The notes under the pieces are model-generated. The model saw nothing but the letters and a program-made list of their open reading frames with translations. It had not been told where the DNA came from and did no database searches. Source: UBA1738 sp045580145 (GTDB lineage Bacteria > Bacillota > Clostridia > UBA1381). From it: a stretch of DNA of 6,530 nt. The translations under genes and the position numbers were made by a program. The stretch lies in contig JAZNNI010000111.1 of assembly GCA_045580145.1 (NCBI GenBank), positions 1-6,530 on the forward strand, given 5' to 3'. Below are positions 1 to 4,992 of the stretch, piece after piece (positions within the stretch are counted from its first letter, which is position 1; each line of letters begins with the position of its first letter).

Positions 1-1
1 C

Positions 2-127
2 GGATTAGCATTTTCGGTGTTAGCAGCAGTAATTGCAAAGAAAGTTAAGTGTTTGAATTTCTTTTTCTTTCCATCAAAAGCTTATACATTGAAGAAAGAA
101 TTGCATAGAAATAGCAAATCGCAATAA
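2..127 (+). CDS. C-terminal end of an unidentified, probably membrane, protein (5' partial)
   Basis: An open frame enters from the left edge and stops at TAA (125-127), giving about 41 residues. It starts with a small-residue hydrophobic stretch (GLAFSVLAAVIA) that looks like the end of a membrane helix. A basic, aromatic tail follows (KK, FFFFP, then a Lys/Arg-rich end), as expected for a cytoplasmic tail by the positive-inside rule. The fragment is too short to assign a family, and no catalytic motif is visible. That the frame is coding is an inference from the membrane-helix-plus-tail pattern and from its position before a non-coding region on the same strand as the other genes. No strong terminator follows directly. 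The hairpin at 254-295, followed by TTTT, is the nearest weak candidate. Confidence 0.5.
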   Translation, partial: GLAFSVLAAVIAKKVKCLNFFFFPSKAYTLKKELHRNSKSQ

Positions 128-253
128 AAGATTATTACTAAAATACAAGAACTTTTTCTTTCATATTAACAGAAGGCATTTAGAAGAGATTATTAAAAAA
201 ACAATTAACACAGAAGGGAACGATGAGATGAAAGGGAATTTTAAAAAGTAAAT
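128..253. other. AT-rich intergenic DNA with no recognised gene
   Basis: This is the left part of a 381-base stretch without a protein gene. It is A-rich on the + strand and has no convincing reading frame on either strand. The only coding-like detail is a possible seven-residue peptide at 228-251 (MKGNFKK) with AAGGGA nine bases upstream, too short to trust. I see no riboswitch or T-box consensus here. Confidence 0.5.
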
Positions 254-465
254 ATAGACTTTGATAAGGGTGAAATTTACTCGTGTCAAGTCTATCAGTT
301 TTAAAAGATTAGTTTGCCGATTTATAATATTTACATATACTATCGGAACGAGAAAATCCAGTATTCTCGCGGGTTCTAAAGAAAAGTGTTAAAGAAAAAA
401 CAGTGGAAAAAATAGGGAAAAGTTAGTAGGTCCTATTATTCACTGTTCTCCAGTCTTGACACGAG
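254..465. other. Structured inverted-repeat region with alternative pairings upstream of the ACT/MBL gene
   Basis: Several complementary segments are visible. Arm A (254-264, ATAGACTTTGA) pairs with arm B (286-295, TCAAGTCTAT): eight perfect pairs, then two more after a one-base bulge. Part of B, extended leftwards (280-290, CTCGTGTCAAG), is instead perfectly complementary over 11 bases to arm C (455-465, CTTGACACGAG). A:B and B:C therefore cannot both form. Between B and C lie three local hairpins: CCGAT/ATCGG (317-321 with 342-346), CGAGAA/TTCTCG (349-354 with 364-369), and a two-tier one formed by ACAGTG/CACTGT (400-405 with 441-446) around AATAGG/CCTATT (411-416 with 432-437). On the + strand this would be a ~200-nt folded leader or RNA ending about 45 bases before the 509 gene. 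I do not recognise it as a known riboswitch, T-box, 6S RNA or SRP RNA. The pairings are seen; any role as RNA or as an operator is inferred. Confidence 0.45.
391..460 (-). ncRNA. Candidate small antisense-strand RNA with intrinsic terminator
   Basis: Read on the - strand, a promoter at 493-466 would start a transcript near 460. After roughly a dozen bases this enters a hairpin: ACAGTG (446-441) with CACTGT (405-400), enclosing AATAGG (437-432) with CCTATT (416-411). The hairpin is followed at once by TTTTT-C-TTT (399-391), which is how a rho-independent terminator looks. The product would be about 65-70 nt, nearly all of it terminator hairpin plus a short 5' tail. A tiny frame (GTG at 443-441, encoding MNNRTY) with GGAGA just upstream lies inside it, but is more likely chance. 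No family is recognised. The same bases also belong to the + strand leader of the ACT/MBL gene, so the element could act in antisense to it. Confidence 0.35.
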
Positions 466-485
466 ATTATAAAAGAATTTCAAAT
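456..485 (+). promoter_or_regulatory. Possible promoter of the ACT/MBL gene
   Basis: A perfect TTGACA (456-461) sits in arm C on the + strand. The -10 at normal spacing is poor (TTCAAA at 479-484 or TCAAAT at 480-485). A better -10 (TATAAA, 468-473) lies too close to this -35 and has only a weak one of its own (TTCTCC, 446-451). Either choice overlaps the - strand promoter, so the two would compete. The true start of transcription could also lie further upstream, placing the folded region in the leader. Confidence 0.25.
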
Positions 486-493
486 GTTGTCGA
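466..493 (-). promoter_or_regulatory. Sigma-A-like promoter on the - strand
   Basis: On the - strand, TCGACA (493-488, five of six matches to TTGACA) stands 16 bases before a perfect TATAAT (471-466). The predicted start is near 460-457, inside arm C of the inverted repeat. No - strand gene lies downstream, but a T-tailed hairpin does, which is why a small RNA is proposed. Confidence 0.4.
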
Positions 494-508
494 AAGCGAG
501 TAAGATGA

Positions 509-1945
509 ATGAAAAAAACATATATAACATCGATGCCAAACCATATTGGCGCATTTTTAAAAGCGAGTAAGTGTTTTTCGGCAATAGGAATTAACATTAC
601 TCGTGTAAGTTATAATAAAGCCGTAGATTCGCATACGTTGTTTATAGATGCAGAAGGAACAGAAGAACAGCTGAAAAAAGCAGACAGTGAGCTTGAAAAG
701 ATTGGTTATCTTCAAAATAACAATTCAAAAACAAGCATTGTTTTATTGGAGTTTTGTCTGAAAGATGTTCCGGGAAGTGTTACGGATGTTTTGACTCTGA
801 TTGACAAATTTAATTTTAACATATCGTATATAAGCTCTCAGGAAAATGGAACAGACTATCAGTATTTCAAAATGGGATTGTATGTTGACGATTCGCACAA
901 AATAACCGAATTTTTAACAGAAGTTGAAAAGATATGTAAAGTTCGGATGATAGACTACAACAGCTCGGAGAAGGTTTATGATAACAGTATTTTTTACAAT
1001 ACATATGTTATGGGTCTGGCTCAGAATATGGGGTTGACCACAGATATAAGCAAAGAACTTTTAGTACATGTAAATCTTGCTATGCAGACATTGGACGAAC
1101 AGGGCTTGTCTCCGTATCGCACCTTTGACAGTATCAGTAAATTTGCAGAACTGCTTGGTGCATCGAAGGGAAGTAATTTTTCTCCACGCATAACTAAACA
1201 CAAAATCACCGAAAAAACCGAAATAATATTGATAGAACCTCCTTGCGGAAGTAATACAATCATTATAAACAGCGACAGAAAATATTTATTTATAGACAGC
1301 GGTTATGCTTGTTATAAAGAAGAAATGTTAAGTGTGTTTAAAGAGATTATACCTGAATTTGATGAGATTAAAAAAACAATACTTGTAACTCATGCCGATG
1401 TTGACCATTGTGGACTATTGCCGCTGTTTGATGAGGTTATTACCAGTCATAAAACAGCAATGTGTTTAAATAAAGAATATGATGGAAAAAATGGATACAG
1501 GGAAGAAAAGGCTATTCACAAACCTTATATTAATATTTGCAAACTACTTACCTCTTATAAAACGGTAAGTCCCGATAAGGTCACAGCGTTGTGGAATGAT
1601 GTGGAAAATCCCGAAGAACCTCTTACTCAAATTGGCTTTTTTGATTTTGGAGAACTTCATTTTGAAGTGTATGAGGGTCAGGGCGGACATCTTCCCGGAG
1701 AAATAGTTTTTATTGACTATCGAAATCATATTGCAATTACCGGTGATATTTATATTAATGTCCACGGGTTAACGCAGGAACAGGCAGAGTACAACCAATA
1801 TGCTCCCATACTTATGACATCTGTTGATACCAACCCTGAGCTTTGCGCACAAGAGCGAAAGGCAATTATGCAAAGACTTGGTGTAGGAAAATGGCAAATT
1901 TACGGAGCACACGGATTTAAAAAAGATTATTCGGTTAATGTATAA
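509..1945 (+). CDS. ACT-ACT-metallo-beta-lactamase-fold protein
   Basis: The protein has 478 residues and no signal peptide or membrane segment, so it is probably cytoplasmic. Residues ~3-70 form an ACT domain (PNHIGAFLKASKCFSAIGIN, later FIDAEG) that resembles the regulatory ACT of prephenate dehydratases. Residues ~76-150 form a second ACT (KDVPGSVTDVLTLIDKFNFN). A mainly helical linker (~158-222) follows. The rest is a metallo-beta-lactamase fold: H295-A-D297-V-D299-H300, G393-H394-LPGE, T411-G-D413 and G466-A-H468 are the expected metal ligands. The usual second His of HxHxDH is Asp297, as an acidic residue replaces it in flavodiiron proteins; no flavodoxin domain follows. By family knowledge ACT domains bind small ligands, often amino acids, so a hydrolase or oxidoreductase gated by an amino acid is inferred; the substrate is unknown. 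A TGA directly precedes the ATG, and the ACT domain begins at once, so this start is firm although no good Shine-Dalgarno is visible. It appears to be a single-gene unit. Confidence 0.85.
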   Translation: MKKTYITSMPNHIGAFLKASKCFSAIGINITRVSYNKAVDSHTLFIDAEGTEEQLKKADSELEKIGYLQNNNSKTSIVLLEFCLKDVPGSVTDVLTLIDKFNFNISYISSQENGTDYQYFKMGLYVDDSHKITEFLTEVEKICKVRMIDYNSSEKVYDNSIFYNTYVMGLAQNMGLTTDISKELLVHVNLAMQTLDEQGLSPYRTFDSISKFAELLGASKGSNFSPRITKHKITEKTEIILIEPPCGSNTIIINSDRKYLFIDSGYACYKEEMLSVFKEIIPEFDEIKKTILVTHADVDHCGLLPLFDEVITSHKTAMCLNKEYDGKNGYREEKAIHKPYINICKLLTSYKTVSPDKVTALWNDVENPEEPLTQIGFFDFGELHFEVYEGQGGHLPGEIVFIDYRNHIAITGDIYINVHGLTQEQAEYNQYAPILMTSVDTNPELCAQERKAIMQRLGVGKWQIYGAHGFKKDYSVNV

Positions 1946-2004
1946 TTTTTTCGATAAAACCGCTATGCACTAAAAAAGTTAGCATCTGTATTATATATTT
2001 TTTA

Positions 2005-2168
2005 TTTGCATAGCAATGCATCGATATGAATTCTGACAAATTTTCGATATGTGCTTTGAACATGATATGCACAAGGAACACTCGATATGTTGCCCTGCGT
2101 CAACGAGAATTCATATCATATTGATTTACAAAGTAAAATATCGAGCAAACGATTAGTTTGCATATCGA
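2005..2168. repeat. Chain of short hairpins separated by CGATATG / CATATCG spacers
   Basis: This non-coding stretch between the ACT/MBL gene and the EamA gene is built from small inverted repeats. Hairpins seen: GCAT/ATGC (2008-2011, 2016-2019), AATT/AATT (2029-2032, 2039-2042), TGTGC/GCACA (2050-2054, 2069-2073), GTTG/CAAC (2089-2092, 2101-2104), TTTAC/GTAAA around 2125-2138, and GCAAAC/GTTTGC (2145-2150, 2156-2161). TCGATATG occurs at 2021, 2044 and 2082. Its reverse complement CATATCGA occurs at 2161, and ATATCGA at 2138-2144. A 12-base perfect inverted repeat (GATATGAATTCT, 2023-2034; complement 2106-2117) encloses the centre, and TTTGCATA appears at both ends (2005-2012, 2157-2164). Left-half spacers are thus complementary to right-half ones, so the whole could fold into one branched structure. 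It may be a dispersed palindromic repeat, and it may also end the upstream transcript. There is no transposase and no regular repeat-spacer period. Confidence 0.6.
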
Positions 2169-2242
2169 CAAAAATGTTTGTATCTAAACCTTATGTGTCG
2201 TTATTGTTAAAAAACTTGGGGGTCTAAATTGTGCATCACTCA

Positions 2243-2248
2243 TATAAT
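2243..2248 (+). promoter_or_regulatory. Candidate -10 box of the EamA gene
   Basis: A perfect TATAAT lies 32 bases before the EamA start codon, which would begin the transcript near 2255 and give a leader of about 25 bases. No good -35 is found 16-18 bases upstream; TTGGGG (2216-2221) is 21 bases away. If the box is used it may need an activator. Confidence 0.35.
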
Positions 2249-2269
2249 GTATAACAAATCATTTACAAC

Positions 2270-2274
2270 GGAGG
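2270..2274 (+). promoter_or_regulatory. Ribosome binding site that fixes the EamA start at 2280
   Basis: GGAGG sits five bases before ATG 2280. The same frame stays open back to a TTG at 2229, but that codon has no such site, would lie upstream of the expected transcript start, and would add 17 polar residues before the first membrane helix. Confidence 0.75.
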
Positions 2275-2279
2275 AATTT

Positions 2280-3179
2280 ATGAAAAACAAAAAGACAGCC
2301 GCTACAATGGCGGCGATTGTGGCACAGGTCATTTTTGGATTTGCATTTATGTTTACAAAAATTGCACTGGACTATGCATCACCTATGTCGGTTATTGCAG
2401 ACAGATATACACTGGCATTCTTAGGGTTAACAATAGCCGTGATTTTCACAAAAACAAAAATCAAATTTACAAAAAATATCTGGAAACTGGTGCTTATGTC
2501 GTTTTTTCAGCCTGTTTTATATTTTATTTGTGAATGCTATGGTATAAAGCTTACTACAAGCGCATTTTCATCCGTTATGATTTCTTTAGTTCCGGTTGTG
2601 GCGATGGTAAGCGGAATAGTGGTTTTAAAGGAAATTCCATCACCTATGCAATATTTGTTCACAATTTTATCTGTGTGCGGTGTTGCGATATATACGTATA
2701 CAGGCAGTGCTGATGGCACTGTAACTCCTGTTGGTGTTATGTTATTGGTTGGAGCGGTTTTAGCGGCAGTTGCATATAATACGGCGAGCAGAAAAATATC
2801 GGCAGAGTTTACGGCACTTGAAAGAACGTATGCAATGGCAATAGTTGGCCTATTAGTGTTTGGTATGATTTCTCTTTTTGAAAGTGGAGGGGAAGTTAAA
2901 AATATTATCATACGATTCCAAACGCCACCATACATAATTTCTATAATCTATCTGGGAATTGTATCATCAGTCGGGGCATTTCTACTCTTAAATTATGCAA
3001 ATACATACCTGCCTGTTGCAAAGACAACAGTATTTTCAAATTTAACCACTGTTATCTCGGTGTTTGCAGGAATGATGTTTTTGAATGAAAAAATATCGTG
3101 GATAGGAGTTACCTCGGTTATTATGATTATAATCGGTGTATGCGGCGTACAGATGTTTGAAGTGAAGAAAAAAATATAA
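2280..3179 (+). CDS. DMT-superfamily (EamA family) transporter
   Basis: The protein has 299 residues, the usual length for a ten-helix EamA-type drug/metabolite transporter in the cytoplasmic membrane. It shows the two-repeat layout: repeat 1 about residues 8-137, repeat 2 about 150-292. Typical signatures are present: an N-terminal helix with FGFAFMFTKIAL followed by SVIADRY, a 'SSVMISLVPVVAMVSGIVVLKE' -like end of repeat 1 (helix then LKE), and its counterpart in repeat 2, ending in FLNEKIS and a final helix (IGVTSVIMIIIGVCGVQMF) with a lysine-rich tail. These helix-Glu endings of both repeats are typical of the family. The substrate cannot be told from sequence; family members export amino acids, metabolites or drugs. 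The ATG at 2280 is chosen because of GGAGG at 2270. The gene seems to be transcribed alone: it follows a hairpin-rich intergenic region and is closed by a terminator that overlaps its stop codon. Confidence 0.88.
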   Translation: MKNKKTAATMAAIVAQVIFGFAFMFTKIALDYASPMSVIADRYTLAFLGLTIAVIFTKTKIKFTKNIWKLVLMSFFQPVLYFICECYGIKLTTSAFSSVMISLVPVVAMVSGIVVLKEIPSPMQYLFTILSVCGVAIYTYTGSADGTVTPVGVMLLVGAVLAAVAYNTASRKISAEFTALERTYAMAIVGLLVFGMISLFESGGEVKNIIIRFQTPPYIISIIYLGIVSSVGAFLLLNYANTYLPVAKTTVFSNLTTVISVFAGMMFLNEKISWIGVTSVIMIIIGVCGVQMFEVKKKI

Positions 3180-3202
3180 AAAGCCAATGTACTTGGCTTT
3201 TT
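3178..3202 (+). terminator. Rho-independent terminator after the EamA gene
   Basis: A ten-pair stem (3178-3187 with 3193-3202, core AAAGCCAA/TTGGCTTT) has a five-base TGTAC loop and runs into TTTTTCTTTT. The 5' A-tract overlaps the last bases of the EamA stop codon. The A-tract before the stem could make it work on the - strand too. Confidence 0.88.
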
Positions 3203-3218
3203 CTTTTGTCTTAAAATA

Positions 3219-3248
3219 TTGACTAAATAATGTAAACTGTGGTATAAT
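3219..3248 (+). promoter_or_regulatory. Strong sigma-A-type promoter of the RNase J transcript
   Basis: TTGACT (3219-3224, five of six matches) is followed after 18 bases by a perfect TATAAT (3243-3248). A TG one base upstream of it (TGG-TATAAT) makes an extended -10. The predicted start is near 3255, leaving a leader of about 38 bases. It lies directly after the EamA terminator, so RNase J and the following gene form a new transcription unit. Confidence 0.8.
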
Positions 3249-3280
3249 AAAAGTAATTGTTGTGTTCGGAAATAATAAAT

Positions 3281-3286
3281 GGAGGT
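3281..3286 (+). promoter_or_regulatory. Ribosome binding site that fixes a GTG start for RNase J
   Basis: GGAGGT ends six bases before GTG 3293. An in-frame TTG at 3257 would be almost at the predicted transcript start and has no such site, so the longer version is unlikely. Confidence 0.8.
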
Positions 3287-3292
3287 AAAATA

Positions 3293-4954
3293 GTGGCAAA
3301 AAAAAGTAAATTAAAAATTATACCATTAGGCGGTCTTGATGAAATCGGAAAAAATATGACCGTAATCGAGTTCGGAGACGAGATGATAATGGTAGATTGT
3401 GGAATGTCCTTTCCGGATGATGATATGCCGGGTGTTGACCTTGTTATTAACGACATTTCGTATATAGAAAAGAACAGACATAAGTTGAAGGGTATTTTCT
3501 TGACTCATGGTCACGAGGACCATATAGGCGGACTTCCATATTTTTTGAGAGAAATAAACGTACCGGTTTTTGGAACAAGGCTCACAATAGGGCTTGTTGA
3601 ACATAAACTGAAGGAGCATAATCTTCTTTCAAAAACCAAACTTGTAAGGGTTAAAGCAGGTGATACCGTAAAGGTTTCAAATCTCTTTTCGGTAGAATTT
3701 ATAAGAACAAATCACTCTATTGCAGATTCGGCAGCACTGGCGATTAAAACTCCTGCGGGCATTGTTCTGCATATGGGAGACTTTAAGATCGATACAACTC
3801 CGATTGTCGGTGAAATGATTGACATTGCAAGACTTGGTCAACTTGGAAATGAGGGTGTTCTTGCACTATTGTCAGACAGTACGAACGTAGAACGTCCGGG
3901 CTATGCGATGAGCGAGAGGACGGTAGGAAACAAGTTTGATGAGATATTTAAAAATTGCAAAAAAAGGATTATTGTTGCAACCTTTGCATCAAATGTGCAT
4001 AGAGTTCAGCAAATTATAAACGCAGCAGTTGAAAATGGCAGAAAAGTAGCAGTTTCAGGAAGAAGTATGGAGAACATAGTTGAAATCTCGATGCTTTTGG
4101 GATATATGAAGGTGCCGGAGGGTGTCTTGATAACGCTTGATTCTATAAACAAATATCCGCCTGAGAAAATTGTTATAATAACAACAGGTTCTCAGGGCGA
4201 ACCTATGAGCGCACTTACGAGAATGGCATTTTCAGACCACAGGAAAGTAGAGGTTACCAAGGACGACTTAATAATAATTTCCGCAACACCAATTCCTGGT
4301 AACGAAAAAACTGTGTCGAATGTAATTAATGAGCTGTTCAAAATAGGGGCAGAAGTAATCTATAAATCTCTTGCAGAGGTTCACGTTTCAGGGCACGCCT
4401 GTCAGGAAGAACTGAAAATGATACTTGCACTTACAAAACCTAAATATTTCATTCCGGTTCACGGGGAACATCGACATCTTATGCTTCATGCAGGAATAGC
4501 TGAAAAAATGGGTATTGAGAATACATTTGTTCTGCAAAACGGAAGCATACTTGAAATCGGAATGAAGGAAGCTAAAGTTACAGGAAGTGTAACAGCAGGC
4601 AAAATTCTTGTAGATGGTCTCGGCGTAGGCGATGTGGGGAATATTGTCCTCCGCGACAGAAAGCTTTTAGCACAGGACGGACTTATTATTGTTGTTGTGA
4701 CAATTTCAGGAGAAAACGGAGATATTATTTCCGGGCCTGATATTATTTCAAGGGGCTTTGTATATGTGCGCGAATCGGAAGACCTGATGGCGAAAATTCG
4801 TGAGGTTGCAAAGGATAGTATTGATGGCTGTAGACGGTCTCATTCTACCGATTGGGCTACAATGAAGAATGCGGTGAAAAATAATGTGTATCACTATATC
4901 TATGATACAACAAAAAGAAGCCCGATGATTATGCCTATAATAATGGAAGTTTAA
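3293..4954 (+). CDS. rnj: Ribonuclease J
   Basis: The protein has 553 residues, about the length of Bacillus RNase J1. RNase J is a cytoplasmic metallo-beta-lactamase/beta-CASP nuclease with endonuclease and 5'-to-3' exonuclease activity in mRNA decay and rRNA maturation in Firmicutes. Visible motifs, numbered from the GTG start: an N-terminal IIPLGGLDEIGKN signature; H72-G-H74-E-D76-H77 (zinc ligands); H141 in TNHSIAD; D163 in HMGDFKID; the beta-CASP region ~205-365 with SDSTNVERPG and TTGSQGEP; H364-V-S-G-H368; H390 in PVHGEH (last zinc ligand); and a C-terminal domain ending with SRGFVYVRESEDL. All catalytic positions are intact. The GTG start is set by GGAGGT at 3281. The gene has its own strong promoter. 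The next gene starts 38 bases after the stop with no terminator between, so the two are likely co-transcribed. The paralogue type (J1 or J2) cannot be decided here, although the intact metal site suggests an active enzyme. Confidence 0.96.
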   Translation: MAKKSKLKIIPLGGLDEIGKNMTVIEFGDEMIMVDCGMSFPDDDMPGVDLVINDISYIEKNRHKLKGIFLTHGHEDHIGGLPYFLREINVPVFGTRLTIGLVEHKLKEHNLLSKTKLVRVKAGDTVKVSNLFSVEFIRTNHSIADSAALAIKTPAGIVLHMGDFKIDTTPIVGEMIDIARLGQLGNEGVLALLSDSTNVERPGYAMSERTVGNKFDEIFKNCKKRIIVATFASNVHRVQQIINAAVENGRKVAVSGRSMENIVEISMLLGYMKVPEGVLITLDSINKYPPEKIVIITTGSQGEPMSALTRMAFSDHRKVEVTKDDLIIISATPIPGNEKTVSNVINELFKIGAEVIYKSLAEVHVSGHACQEELKMILALTKPKYFIPVHGEHRHLMLHAGIAEKMGIENTFVLQNGSILEIGMKEAKVTGSVTAGKILVDGLGVGDVGNIVLRDRKLLAQDGLIIVVVTISGENGDIISGPDIISRGFVYVRESEDLMAKIREVAKDSIDGCRRSHSTDWATMKNAVKNNVYHYIYDTTKRSPMIMPIIMEV

Positions 4955-4992
4955 AAAACAACTAAAGATAAAACATAATAGGAGGAAATATT

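Noticed and set aside
228..251. Possible leader peptide MKGNFKK
   Set aside because: Seven codons with a distant AAGGGA are expected by chance in A-rich DNA, and there is no run of regulatory codons.
364..377. A resemblance to a T-box (AGAACCCGCGAG on the - strand)
   Set aside because: The conserved GGGTGGNACCGCG core is not present, and no gene follows on that strand.
1965..2003. Rho-independent terminator directly after the ACT/MBL gene
   Set aside because: ATG-CTAA/TTAG-CAT forms only a weak bulged stem, and the T-run starts some ten bases later, so it cannot be called with confidence.
2021..2168. CRISPR-like array
   Set aside because: The repeated words are only 7-8 bases, irregularly spaced (23, 38 bases), change orientation, and have no spacers of constant length or cas genes.
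2229..2279. TTG-initiated N-terminal extension of the EamA protein
   Set aside because: The TATAAT at 2243-2248 would start the transcript after it, and GGAGG points to ATG 2280, where the membrane protein naturally begins.
2537..2935. A 132-codon open frame on the - strand
   Set aside because: It mirrors the EamA transporter gene and has no family features of its own. The other long - strand frames over coding regions are the same kind of shadow.
3257..3292. TTG-initiated N-terminal extension of RNase J
   Set aside because: It lies almost at the predicted transcript start and has no ribosome binding site, and the family begins with the Lys-rich stretch encoded from GTG 3293.
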